Of a stretch of DNA of 20,079 bases, positions 13,702 to 20,079 are shown one piece after another. Position 1 is the stretch's first letter. The number at the start of each line of letters is the position of its first letter. The notes below the pieces were generated by a model. It was not told the DNA's origin and searched no databases. It saw only the letters and a program-made list of their open reading frames with translations. The stretch lies in contig JAYQPQ010000031.1 in the NCBI GenBank assembly GCA_038145405.1, positions 1-20,079 of the forward strand, written 5' to 3'. This stretch comes from JAYQPQ01 sp038145405. GTDB lineage: Bacteria > Pseudomonadota > Gammaproteobacteria > Pseudomonadales > GM7GCV1. The translations under genes were made by a program, and so were the position numbers.

Positions 13702-15033
13702 ATGGCGACCAAAAAAGCTCCGGCCAAAGCCAACAAAGCGGCTAAATCTTCCATGGCCAAAGTCAGCGCTGCCAAGAAGACCGCCGCCAAGCCTGCCAAA
13801 AAAGTTGCGGCTGCCAAGCCCCTGGCCAAGAAAGCGGCATCCGCCAAAGCGGCTCCAGCCAGCAAATCGAGAGCGTCCAAGCCGGCAGCCAAGGCTAAGC
13901 CTGCGCTGAAAGCCATGTCAGCAGCCAAAGCGAAACCGGTCGCCAAAGCCAAACCGGCTGCGAAAGCTAAAGCTGCGCCTGCCAAGACCGCTGTCAAGCC
14001 GAAAGCAGACGCTCTAGCCAGGTTGGCCAAGGGCGCGAAGAGGCCTGCAAAAGCAGCGCCGACGAAAAAGCCCGCAGCTGCCAAAGCCACTGGCAAAAAG
14101 CCCGCTCCGATCCGCGGCAAAGCCAAGCCAGCGGCTAAAGCTAAAGCTGCGCCTGCCAAGACCGCTGTCAAGCCGAAAGCAGACGCGCAAGTCAGGTTGG
14201 CCAAGGGCGCGAAGAAGCCTGCAAAAGCAGCGCCGACGAAAAAGCCCGCAGCTGCCAAAGCCACTGGCAAAAAGCCCGCCCCGATCCGCGGTAAAGTCAA
14301 GCCAGCGGCTAAAGCCGCCAAGCCTGCCGCTAAACCGGTCAAGCCCGCTAAAAAGGTAGCTGGCAAAGCCGCTGCCCCGAAAGTGGTACCCAAGAAATCA
14401 AACAAGCCGGCACCGGCTAAACCGGCGCCTAACAAAAAACCCGCACCCGTCAAGGCTGCGCCCAGCAAGAAGTCCCAACCTGTGCCCAGTAAAAAATCAA
14501 CGGCCGCCAAGCCTGCTTCTGTCAGGCCGGCACCAGCCAAACCTGTATCCTCCAAGGCCGCGGCACCGAAAGCCGCTGCGCCGCGTCGAAGTCCCAAAGC
14601 CAGTAGCTCTGGACCTTCACTGTCTCTGCATGGCATTCAGCCCTATGCGCTGAAAACCAATGAGGACTACATGAATGATGCGCAGAAAGCGCATTTTCGC
14701 GAGATCCTCCTGGCCTGGAAGGGCGAACTTATGGAAGAAGTCGATCGCACCATGAACCACATGAAAGACGAAGCTGCGAACTTCCCCGATCCGGCCGATC
14801 GTGCGACCCAGGAAGAAGAATTCAGCCTGGAGCTGCGTACCCGCGACCGCGAGCGCAAGTTGATCAAGAAGATCGACAACACCCTGGAGCTCATCGAGCA
14901 CGATGACTACGGCTGGTGTAACCAGTGTGGCGTGGAAATCGGCATTCGCCGGCTGGAAGCGCGGCCCACGGCCACACTTTGCATCGACTGTAAAACCCTG
15001 GATGAGATCAAGGAAAAGCAGACCACTGCCTGA
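13702..15033 (+). CDS. dksA: DksA with a histone-H1-like Lys/Ala/Pro N-terminal extension
   Basis: The 443-residue protein has two parts. Residues 1 to about 303 are almost only Lys, Ala and Pro (AAKxA, KPAAK, PAKxA units), disordered and strongly basic, like histone H1-type AlgP/AlgR3 tails. From about 307 (SLHGIQPYALKTNEDYMN) it is a full DksA: the coiled coil with the tip motif D363-P-A-D366-R-A368, then the zinc finger C406-xx-C409 ... C427-xx-C430 and KTLDEIKEKQ. DksA enters the RNA polymerase secondary channel and with ppGpp changes initiation at rRNA and amino-acid promoters. All key residues are present, so core function should be intact. The extension may bind DNA or RNA. The usual length is about 150 residues. 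It leads the dksA-gluQ-pcnB-folK group. A start inside the fusion nearer the DksA core is possible (e.g. ATG 14671) but would cut the N-terminal helix. Confidence 0.9.
   Translation: MATKKAPAKANKAAKSSMAKVSAAKKTAAKPAKKVAAAKPLAKKAASAKAAPASKSRASKPAAKAKPALKAMSAAKAKPVAKAKPAAKAKAAPAKTAVKPKADALARLAKGAKRPAKAAPTKKPAAAKATGKKPAPIRGKAKPAAKAKAAPAKTAVKPKADAQVRLAKGAKKPAKAAPTKKPAAAKATGKKPAPIRGKVKPAAKAAKPAAKPVKPAKKVAGKAAAPKVVPKKSNKPAPAKPAPNKKPAPVKAAPSKKSQPVPSKKSTAAKPASVRPAPAKPVSSKAAAPKAAAPRRSPKASSSGPSLSLHGIQPYALKTNEDYMNDAQKAHFREILLAWKGELMEEVDRTMNHMKDEAANFPDPADRATQEEEFSLELRTRDRERKLIKKIDNTLELIEHDDYGWCNQCGVEIGIRRLEARPTATLCIDCKTLDEIKEKQTTA
13966..14313 (+). repeat. Tandem 174-bp direct repeat in the dksA extension
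   Basis: Two adjacent copies, 13966-14139 and 14140-14313, of 58 codons each. By eye they differ at about seven positions (roughly 96% identical), and two of the changes are silent. The unit encodes the stretch from AKAAPAKTAVKPKAD to PAPIRGK-KPAAK. The high identity indicates a recent duplication, and such repeats are prone to copy-number change. Confidence 0.85.
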
Positions 15034-15073
15034 GGTTGTCCGGTAGCGGCCATTGAGCCTGCCGCGCTGGCGG

Positions 15074-15937
15074 ATGTACCGCGGACGCTTTGCCCCCTCA
15101 CCCACCGGGCCTCTGCACCTGGGATCCTTGCTGGCGGCGACTGGCAGTTGGCTGGACGCACGCGCCCAGCGCGGCGAATGGCTGCTTCGTATCGAGGATA
15201 TCGACCCGCCGCGGGAGACCGCAGGTGCCATCGACCAGATATTGCACAGCCTCGAGGCTCATGGACTGACCTGGGACGGGGCGACTCAATATCAGAGCCA
15301 GCGCCTCCCCCTTTACCGGGAATCTCTCGAACAATTGGCCATTTTGGGCTTCGCCTATGCCTGCCAGTGCTCGCGCTCCGATATCGCCGCCATGGGCGGT
15401 GTTTATGACGGTCGCTGCCGTCGCCAGATGCACGCTGCCGTCAAGGATGTGGCCTGGCGCTTTGCATTGCCGCATAGCCTTGACTGGACAGATGAATTGC
15501 GCGGCCCGCAGGCAATGCCTGGCCGCGACCAGCTAGGCGACCCAGTGATTTGGCGCCGGGATGGATTGGTTTCCTACCAGTTGGCAGTCGCTCTGGACGA
15601 CGCCCGGGATGGCATGAGCCATGTCATTCGCGGCGTCGACCTGCTGCACTCGACGCCAGTTCAGATCGCCCTGCAACAGGTCCTGAGACTACCCTCCCCA
15701 CGCTACGGTCACCTACCGCTGCTGCTCGGCCCAAGGGGTGAAAAATTGAGCAAGCAGAACCTGGCACAACCGTTGGATAATAGCCGGCCTGGCGCCGCAC
15801 TGAGCCTGATTCTCCGGCTGTTGGGTCACTCTCTGCCGACCGAACTTCAAGACGCCGCGCCGACAGAGCAGCTCGACTGGGCGATCGCCCATTGGGATCG
15901 GCGGCGCATCCCCCTCTCTGACCACGACCTGGTGTGA
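15074..15937 (+). CDS. gluQ: Glutamyl-Q tRNA(Asp) synthetase
   Basis: A truncated class I glutamyl-tRNA-synthetase relative that attaches glutamate to queuosine at position 34 of tRNA(Asp). Evidence is the GRFAPSPTGPLHLGSLLAA catalytic opening with HLGS (H15), RIEDIDPPRE, the zinc site CQC...YDGRC used in GluQRS, and KLSKQN, the KMSKS equivalent. The anticodon-binding domain is absent, as it should be in this enzyme. I chose the ATG at 15074 (287 residues); a TTG at 15053 would add seven residues and is equally compatible with the family. It lies 40 bases downstream of dksA, the order seen in E. coli and Pseudomonas. Confidence 0.93.
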   Translation: MYRGRFAPSPTGPLHLGSLLAATGSWLDARAQRGEWLLRIEDIDPPRETAGAIDQILHSLEAHGLTWDGATQYQSQRLPLYRESLEQLAILGFAYACQCSRSDIAAMGGVYDGRCRRQMHAAVKDVAWRFALPHSLDWTDELRGPQAMPGRDQLGDPVIWRRDGLVSYQLAVALDDARDGMSHVIRGVDLLHSTPVQIALQQVLRLPSPRYGHLPLLLGPRGEKLSKQNLAQPLDNSRPGAALSLILRLLGHSLPTELQDAAPTEQLDWAIAHWDRRRIPLSDHDLV

Positions 15938-15970
15938 TAAATTGCAACCCCAACTCGGCCCAAACTGACC

Positions 15971-17299
15971 ATGCTTAAACGCCTGCTACCCAAGAAGTCC
16001 TCCAAGGCCCAGAACCGCTATAGCGAGCGCGAGCACGGCATCAAGCGCCAGGACATCAGCCGCCAGGCCATCGAGGTTGTGGACGCCCTAAAGAGCCACA
16101 AGCACGAAGCCTATATAGTCGGCGGCTCGGTGCGCGACCTGCTGATGGGCTTGCACCCCAAGGATTTTGATGTTGCCACCGATGCCCGGCCAGAGCAGAT
16201 CACCCGTATTCTGCCGCGCTCACGCATCATTGGTCGACGATTCAAAATCGTCCATGCGCGAGCCGGACGCGACCTGATCGAGGTGACCACCTTTCGCGGA
16301 CACCACGACAAGCCGACCGGCCGGGGCGGATCCCATGCACAGCAAAGCAAGTCCGGGCTGCTGGTGCGCGACAACGTGTTTGGCAATCTGGAAGAAGACG
16401 CCTGGCGCCGCGACTTCACCTGCAACAGTCTCTATTACGATCCGATCGACGGCACCCTTATCGACTATTGCGGCGGCCTGGAGGACATCCGTGCCGGACG
16501 CCTGCAAACCATAGGCGATCCGCAGGAGCGCTTCCGCGAAGATCCGGTGCGCATGCTGCGTGCCGTGCGCTTCGAGGCCAAGTTGGGCCTGAAACTGGAT
16601 CAGGACAGCCGCGAAGCCCTGCGCCACAACCGCCAGATGATTGCCGAAGTTGCGCCCGCCCGCCTGTTCGACGAAATTATCAAGATACTACTGACGCCCT
16701 ATGCCGAACTGGCGCTGGAAAAGCTGCTGAACTGCGGCCTGTTTGAGCAACTCTTTCCCGCCACTGGTGAGCAACTGGCTCAGGGTGACCGCACCCGTCG
16801 CCTGCTGCTAGCAGCCATGCGCAATACCGAGGCGCGCCTGGCAGAAGACAAACCAGTAGCGTCTTTTTTCCTCTATGCCTTGCTGCTTTGGCCTGCCGTT
16901 AGGGCCCAGTTTTTGGCGCTCAAGCACAGCGGCGCAGCGCCCCAGGAGATCATGGACCAGGCCGGCAATCTGGTACTCGACCGCCAAGCGGGCCGCATCC
17001 TCATCCCGCGACGCTTTACCCAGCCCATGCAGGACATGTGGCGCCTGCAGGTGCGCCTGGAAAATCGCCAGCCCGGCAAGGCTTCACGCACCCTGAGAGA
17101 AGACAAGTTCCGCGCCGGTTACGACTTGCTCTTGTTACGCGAGGAATCCGGCGAAGCGCTGGGCGGCCTGGGGCAATGGTGGACCGATTTCCAGACGCAG
17201 GAAGGCCCCAGTGCAGAAGACGAACCCTCGGCCTCCGACCGGCCTTCCGGCCGCAAAAAACGTCGCCGTCGACGCGGCGCACCCAGTCCTGCCGGTTGA
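15971..17299 (+). CDS. pcnB: Poly(A) polymerase I
   Basis: A 442-residue class II nucleotidyltransferase. The head domain has GGSVRDLLMG (51-60) and the metal-binding D65-F-D67, followed by RRFKIVH, IEVTTFRG, DNVFGNLEEDAWRRDFTCNSLYY (which separates poly(A) polymerases from CCA-adding enzymes of other type by context) and the neck ERFREDPVRMLRAVRFEAKLG. The C-terminus is Arg/Lys-rich (KKRRRRRGAPS), as in E. coli PcnB, and likely binds RNA. It adds A-tails that promote RNA decay by PNPase, whose gene is also in this window. No clear Shine-Dalgarno sequence precedes the ATG. The stop overlaps the folK start by one base (TGATG). Confidence 0.94.
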   Translation: MLKRLLPKKSSKAQNRYSEREHGIKRQDISRQAIEVVDALKSHKHEAYIVGGSVRDLLMGLHPKDFDVATDARPEQITRILPRSRIIGRRFKIVHARAGRDLIEVTTFRGHHDKPTGRGGSHAQQSKSGLLVRDNVFGNLEEDAWRRDFTCNSLYYDPIDGTLIDYCGGLEDIRAGRLQTIGDPQERFREDPVRMLRAVRFEAKLGLKLDQDSREALRHNRQMIAEVAPARLFDEIIKILLTPYAELALEKLLNCGLFEQLFPATGEQLAQGDRTRRLLLAAMRNTEARLAEDKPVASFFLYALLLWPAVRAQFLALKHSGAAPQEIMDQAGNLVLDRQAGRILIPRRFTQPMQDMWRLQVRLENRQPGKASRTLREDKFRAGYDLLLLREESGEALGGLGQWWTDFQTQEGPSAEDEPSASDRPSGRKKRRRRRGAPSPAG

Positions 17300-17826
17300 T
17301 GCAACCGGTTTATATCGGCATCGGCAGTAATCTCGGCGATGCTGCAGCGAACGTACGCGCCGCCATCGAGCGGTTGCGGCGCAGCCCGGACATCCAGCTG
17401 CTGCGCTGCGCTGCGCTCTATGGCAGCAAACCCTTTGGCCCGGTTGCACAGGATGACTTCGTGAATACCGTGGTCGAAATTGCCTGCAATCTGGGGCCCC
17501 CGGAGCTGCTGCGGCGACTTAAGCAGCTGGAACAGGAGATGGGCAGAAAGCATGGCGAACGCTGGGGACCGCGCGAAATCGATCTGGATATTCTGGTATT
17601 TGCAGCAGAGCAGTGGCATAGCGCGGAACTGAACCTGCCGCACCCCGGAATTGCCGAACGCGCCTTTGTGTTGCTGCCGCTGGCCGAGCTGGCCCCCACC
17701 ATGAAGCTGTCAAATGGTGCCAGCATCTGCGAACTGGCCGCGCGGGTTGCACCCGGGCTGGCCTGGCGTCTGGACGACTCATTCCAGGTGCTCGGCACGC
17801 CCGCGCCAGTTAAACTGAAGCCATGA
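17299..17826 (+). CDS. folK: HPPK: 6-hydroxymethyl-7,8-dihydropterin pyrophosphokinase
   Basis: The start is the ATG at 17299 that overlaps the pcnB stop, giving 175 residues. HPPK signatures are YIGIGSNLGD at the N-terminus, SKPFGPVAQDDFVNTVVEI, and the signature segment ERWGPREIDLDILVF with the two metal-binding Asp residues, followed by LPHPGIAERAFVLLPLAEL. The enzyme transfers pyrophosphate from ATP to hydroxymethyl-dihydropterin in folate synthesis. It is translationally coupled to pcnB, as in other gammaproteobacteria with pcnB-folK. Confidence 0.96.
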   Translation: MQPVYIGIGSNLGDAAANVRAAIERLRRSPDIQLLRCAALYGSKPFGPVAQDDFVNTVVEIACNLGPPELLRRLKQLEQEMGRKHGERWGPREIDLDILVFAAEQWHSAELNLPHPGIAERAFVLLPLAELAPTMKLSNGASICELAARVAPGLAWRLDDSFQVLGTPAPVKLKP

Positions 17827-17845
17827 GCGGCTCTGAGGACTGGTA

Positions 17846-18532
17846 GTGGAAATCACCCTGGATTCCCTGGGTATCGACCCCGAACGCACACCCCTGCCGC
17901 GCTATATCGCCGTGGAGGGTCCGATTGGCGTGGGCAAGACCACGCTGGCGCGGCGCCTAGCCACCACCCTGGGCTACCGTCTGATGCTGGAAATGGCTGA
18001 GGAAAATCCCTTTCTCGAGCGCTTTTACCAGAATCGCAAGGCCAACGCTCTGCCCACCCAGTTGTATTTCCTGTTCCAACGCACCCGGCAGCAGAAGGAA
18101 TGGTCGCAGGCCGATATATTCCAGCCGGCGCGGGTGGCGGATTACCTGCTGGAAAAAGACTCTCTCTTCGCCCAGGTGACGCTGGATGTCGAAGAGCAGC
18201 GTCTTTACCAGATGGTTTACGATCAGCTCACCACCGACGTGCCCTCCCCCGATCTGGTCATCTACCTGCAGGCGCCGACCGATGTACTGCTGGAACGCAT
18301 ACGTCGTCGCGGTGCGCACAGCGAGCATCTGATCGGTGCGGATTACCTCGCCTTGCTGAACAACGCCTACGCCGATTTCTTTCACTATTACGACCGGGCA
18401 CCGCTACTCATCGTCAACGCCGCTCAAATTAATCTGGCCGAGAACGATACCCACTACCAGGACCTGGTCCGCTATTTATTGCAAACCCGCCGAGGCGTGC
18501 AGTATTACAATCCGCACGCAGGCAAAAATTAG
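17846..18532 (+). CDS. Deoxynucleoside kinase (deoxyadenosine/deoxyguanosine kinase type)
   Basis: A 228-residue P-loop kinase. EGPIGVGKTTLARRLA at about 24-39 is the ATP-binding loop, followed by EENPFLERFY (the substrate-side segment that ends in aromatic residues), and LLERIRRRGAHSE, an Arg-rich lid. These are features of the dNK/dGK/dAK family; E. coli lacks it, but it appears in Bacillus, Lactobacillus and many marine gammaproteobacteria. It would phosphorylate salvaged deoxynucleosides, and the exact base preference cannot be read from the sequence. The start is GTG at 17846 with GAGG eight bases before; the gene lies between folK and panB, where many relatives have none. Confidence 0.85.
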   Translation: MEITLDSLGIDPERTPLPRYIAVEGPIGVGKTTLARRLATTLGYRLMLEMAEENPFLERFYQNRKANALPTQLYFLFQRTRQQKEWSQADIFQPARVADYLLEKDSLFAQVTLDVEEQRLYQMVYDQLTTDVPSPDLVIYLQAPTDVLLERIRRRGAHSEHLIGADYLALLNNAYADFFHYYDRAPLLIVNAAQINLAENDTHYQDLVRYLLQTRRGVQYYNPHAGKN

Positions 18533-18544
18533 GATTTCACGCCC

Positions 18545-19330
18545 ATGGCAGCCGTCACCCTCAATACCCTAAATAAGCGCAAGACCGCTGGCGAAAAATT
18601 CGCCGTGATCACGGCCTATGACAGCACCCAGGCCAGGCTGGCCGACCAGGCCGGTCTGGAATGCGTTCTGGTGGGCGACTCATTGGGCAATGTCGTGCAG
18701 GGGCAAAAGACCACTGTGCCGGTCAGCCTGGACGAGATGGCTTACCACACCCAGTGTGTCGCACGCGGTGTGCGCGATGCCTTTATTATTAGTGACTTAC
18801 CCTTTATGAGCTACGCCACATCGGAGCAGGCACTGGCCAGCGCAGCCAGCCTGATGCAGGCTGGCGCCAACGCCGTCAAACTGGAGGGCGGTGCCTGGCT
18901 GGCCGACACCGTCGATGCCTTGGTCACACGAGGCATTCCCGTATGCGGCCACCTGGGCCTGACACCTCAATCGGTAAACAAACTTGGCGGCTATCGGGTG
19001 CAGGGACGCGAACAATCGGCGGCCCGGCGATTGCTGGAGGATGCCATGGAGCTGCAGGAGGCCGGCGCCGACCTGCTGGTGCTGGAAATGGTCCCCGCAG
19101 CACTTGCCGGCGAAATTACCCAAGCGGTGCGCATTCCGGTGATCGGCATTGGTGCCGGCAATCAGACCGATGCTCAGGTACTGGTTTTCTACGATCTGCT
19201 GGGCATGACCGACCGCTCGCCGAGCTTTGTGAAGAATTTTCTCCAGAGCAGCGTACAGCAAGCCTTGGCTGACTATGCGGCGCAGGTGCGCAAGGGCGAG
19301 TTCCCCCACCCGGAGCACACCCCGGCCTGA
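18545..19330 (+). CDS. panB: 3-methyl-2-oxobutanoate hydroxymethyltransferase
   Basis: The 261-residue PanB makes ketopantoate from ketoisovalerate and methylene-tetrahydrofolate, the first committed step to pantothenate and CoA. Motifs are ITAYDSTQARLADQAGLE, LVGDSLGNVVQG with a metal-binding Asp, SDLPFMSY with the second, AVKLEGG, GHLGLTPQSVN, LLVLEMVP with the catalytic Glu and IGIGAGNQTDAQVLVFYDLLGM. Length is normal. An AGGA overlapping the end of the previous gene precedes its ATG. The folate enzyme folK upstream makes its cofactor precursor. panC, which commonly follows panB, is not here. Confidence 0.97.
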   Translation: MAAVTLNTLNKRKTAGEKFAVITAYDSTQARLADQAGLECVLVGDSLGNVVQGQKTTVPVSLDEMAYHTQCVARGVRDAFIISDLPFMSYATSEQALASAASLMQAGANAVKLEGGAWLADTVDALVTRGIPVCGHLGLTPQSVNKLGGYRVQGREQSAARRLLEDAMELQEAGADLLVLEMVPAALAGEITQAVRIPVIGIGAGNQTDAQVLVFYDLLGMTDRSPSFVKNFLQSSVQQALADYAAQVRKGEFPHPEHTPA

Positions 19331-19357
19331 GTACCGCATTCGGCAAAAATCAAGGCG

Positions 19358-19414
19358 CTGCCCCTTAACTGCCGATCGTTGCCAATATTTGGATGCGGTC
19401 AGTTAAGGCGGCAG
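19358..19414. repeat. 57-bp imperfect palindrome downstream of panB
   Basis: CTGCC + CCTTAACTG + CCG on the left pairs with CGG + CAGTTAAGG + GGCAG on the right. That is 17 base pairs with two single unpaired bases (T19399 and C19409), both on the right arm. An inner CCAA-TAT-TTGG hairpin closes the loop. There is no T-run, so it is not an intrinsic terminator. The arms contain TTAAC and GTTAA, faintly like integron attC boxes, but the pairing continues beyond them. Its nature is unknown. Confidence 0.6.
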
Positions 19415-19511
19415 GATCCGCATTGGTGTATCAGTTGCAGCCGAATCTTGGCGTCTTAGCTCGACTGAGGGCGACATGGGATGGGGCCTGGGTATTCGCT
19501 ATAACTTCTGA
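19407..19511 (+). pseudogene. Remnant: C-terminal strands of an outer-membrane beta-barrel protein
   Basis: After an in-frame TAA at 19404-19406 there are 34 open codons that end in TGA. The first part alternates like a barrel strand (RIRIGVSVAAESW) and the end, GDMGWGLGIRYNF, carries the aromatic-terminated beta-signal of outer-membrane proteins. There is no suitable start and no upstream part, and the terminator follows only 12 bases later. This looks like the 3' end of a gene whose body was deleted. The barrel family cannot be named from so little. Confidence 0.45.
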
Positions 19512-19523
19512 TTTGCCCGAGAC

Positions 19524-19553
19524 AAAAAAAGGCGCCCTGAGGCGCCTTTTTTT
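19524..19553. terminator. Bidirectional intrinsic terminator
   Basis: AAAAAAA-GGCGCC-CTGA-GGCGCC-TTTTTTT: a perfect six-bp GC stem, four-base loop, and a seven-base A-run on one side with a seven-base T-run on the other. It can end transcription from panB or the outer-membrane protein remnant on the plus strand and from pnp (stop at 19568) on the minus strand. Confidence 0.95.
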
Positions 19554-19567
19554 ATGCAGGATAGAAA

Positions 19568-20079
19568 TCACACGTTGCCGCGCATATCCTCGTCTTCTTC
19601 GACCAGGGTATCGACCTCTGCCGGCTCAGTCACGCCAGCATCTTCGAGGGCTTCGGAGGCAAGCTCGAATGCGGGCTGCTCTTCTTCAGCTGCTGCGACC
19701 GGCTGGGCTGCGGCGACCGAGGCTGCAGCGCCACCTTCTTCGCGCTTGGCTTCCTTGAGCGACAACTTGATGCGACCGCGCTGATCCATGTCGATCACCT
19801 TGACGCGAATTTCTTCGCCTTCGCTGAGGTAATCGCTGACCCTTTCCACGCGCTCCTCGGCGATCTGGCTGATGTGCAGCAGACCCTCGGTGCCGGGCAG
19901 AATTTCCACGAAGGCACCGAAGTCGACGATGCGGATTACCTTACCGTCGTAGATCAGGCCAACCTCTGGCTCCGCAACCACTTCCTCGATACGACGCAGG
20001 GCAGTTTGCAGAGCGTCATCGTCGCTGGCGTAGATCTTGATGGTACCGTCGTCTTCGAGATCGATAGTGGCACCGGGCG
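19568..20079 (-). CDS. pnp: Polyribonucleotide nucleotidyltransferase, C-terminal part (partial)
   Basis: The 170 visible residues are the end of PNPase; the N-terminal part lies beyond the window. First comes the end of the KH domain (GATIDLEDDGTIKIYASD), then the S1 RNA-binding domain with GKVIRIVDFGAFVEILPGTEGLLHISQI, RVSDYLSEGEEIRVKVIDMDQRGRIKLSLKEA. The tail is Ala/Glu-rich, as in the tail that follows the S1 domain in other PNPases. The enzyme degrades RNA 3' to 5' phosphorolytically. It ends 15 bases from the bidirectional terminator. The PcnB product acts with it on RNA decay, but they are separate transcripts here. Confidence 0.96.
   Translation of the reverse strand, partial: PGATIDLEDDGTIKIYASDDDALQTALRRIEEVVAEPEVGLIYDGKVIRIVDFGAFVEILPGTEGLLHISQIAEERVERVSDYLSEGEEIRVKVIDMDQRGRIKLSLKEAKREEGGAAASVAAAQPVAAAEEEQPAFELASEALEDAGVTEPAEVDTLVEEDEDMRGNV

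Noticed and set aside
19365..19406. Integron attC site in the palindrome after panB.
   Set aside because: The boxes CCTTAAC/GTTAAGG each break the consensus at one position, spacing is short, and there is no integrase or cassette array; kept only as an unexplained palindrome.
19393..19758. A 121-codon plus-strand frame running over the terminator and into pnp.
   Set aside because: It reads through an intrinsic terminator and through the antisense of the pnp S1 region; no resemblance to a protein family.

Overview
The window is about 20 kb of chromosomal DNA from a Gram-negative gammaproteobacterium. The gene content and order (trpEGDC, a vfr/crp locus, osmC-type gene and coq7 together; dksA-gluQ-pcnB-folK-panB) resemble the Pseudomonas/Cellvibrionales side of the class, and a marine OM60-like lineage would fit. 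That placement is inferred from protein resemblance and gene order, not from a database search. There are no tRNA or rRNA genes, CRISPR arrays, insertion sequences or phage genes.

Layout. Positions 1-3410 hold the tail of a DMT/EamA exporter, a GDT1-type cation transporter, an uncharacterised six-helix membrane protein, a secreted polysaccharide deacetylase and, convergent with it, a Bax-like glucosaminidase. Positions 3417-8176 hold a thiamine uptake and salvage operon: a sigma70-like promoter, a TPP riboswitch, a TonB-dependent receptor, a small YkoF-type thiamine-binding protein, a PnuC/PnuT transporter, an APH-fold (ThiK-like) kinase and, coupled by an ATGA overlap, the ubiquinone hydroxylase gene coq7. 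Positions 8181-9407 hold an OsmC/YhfA protein and a damaged vfr/crp gene. Positions 9458-13522 hold trpEGDC on the minus strand, preceded by a candidate trp leader peptide with three Trp codons and a promoter. Positions 13702-19330 hold dksA (with a histone-H1-like Lys/Ala/Pro extension of about 300 residues), gluQ, pcnB, folK, a deoxynucleoside kinase and panB. Positions 19331-20079 hold a long imperfect palindrome, the orphan last strands of an outer-membrane protein, a bidirectional terminator and the 3' end of pnp.

How the parts work together. The riboswitch operon describes a full path for an exogenous vitamin: receptor across the outer membrane, PnuT across the inner membrane, kinase trapping it as thiamine phosphate, all repressed by TPP. 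The trp cluster makes indole-glycerol phosphate from chorismate; trpF, trpA and trpB are elsewhere. The dksA-panB cluster groups stringent-response transcription control, tRNA modification, RNA polyadenylation, folate, dNTP salvage and pantothenate genes.

The most unusual observations are the vfr/crp gene at its ancestral locus, which lacks a usable start and has lost five residues covering the first helix of its DNA-binding motif; the H1-like DksA fusion; the riboswitch-controlled thiamine operon; the Trp-rich leader peptide; and the palindrome plus truncated outer-membrane protein tail after panB.
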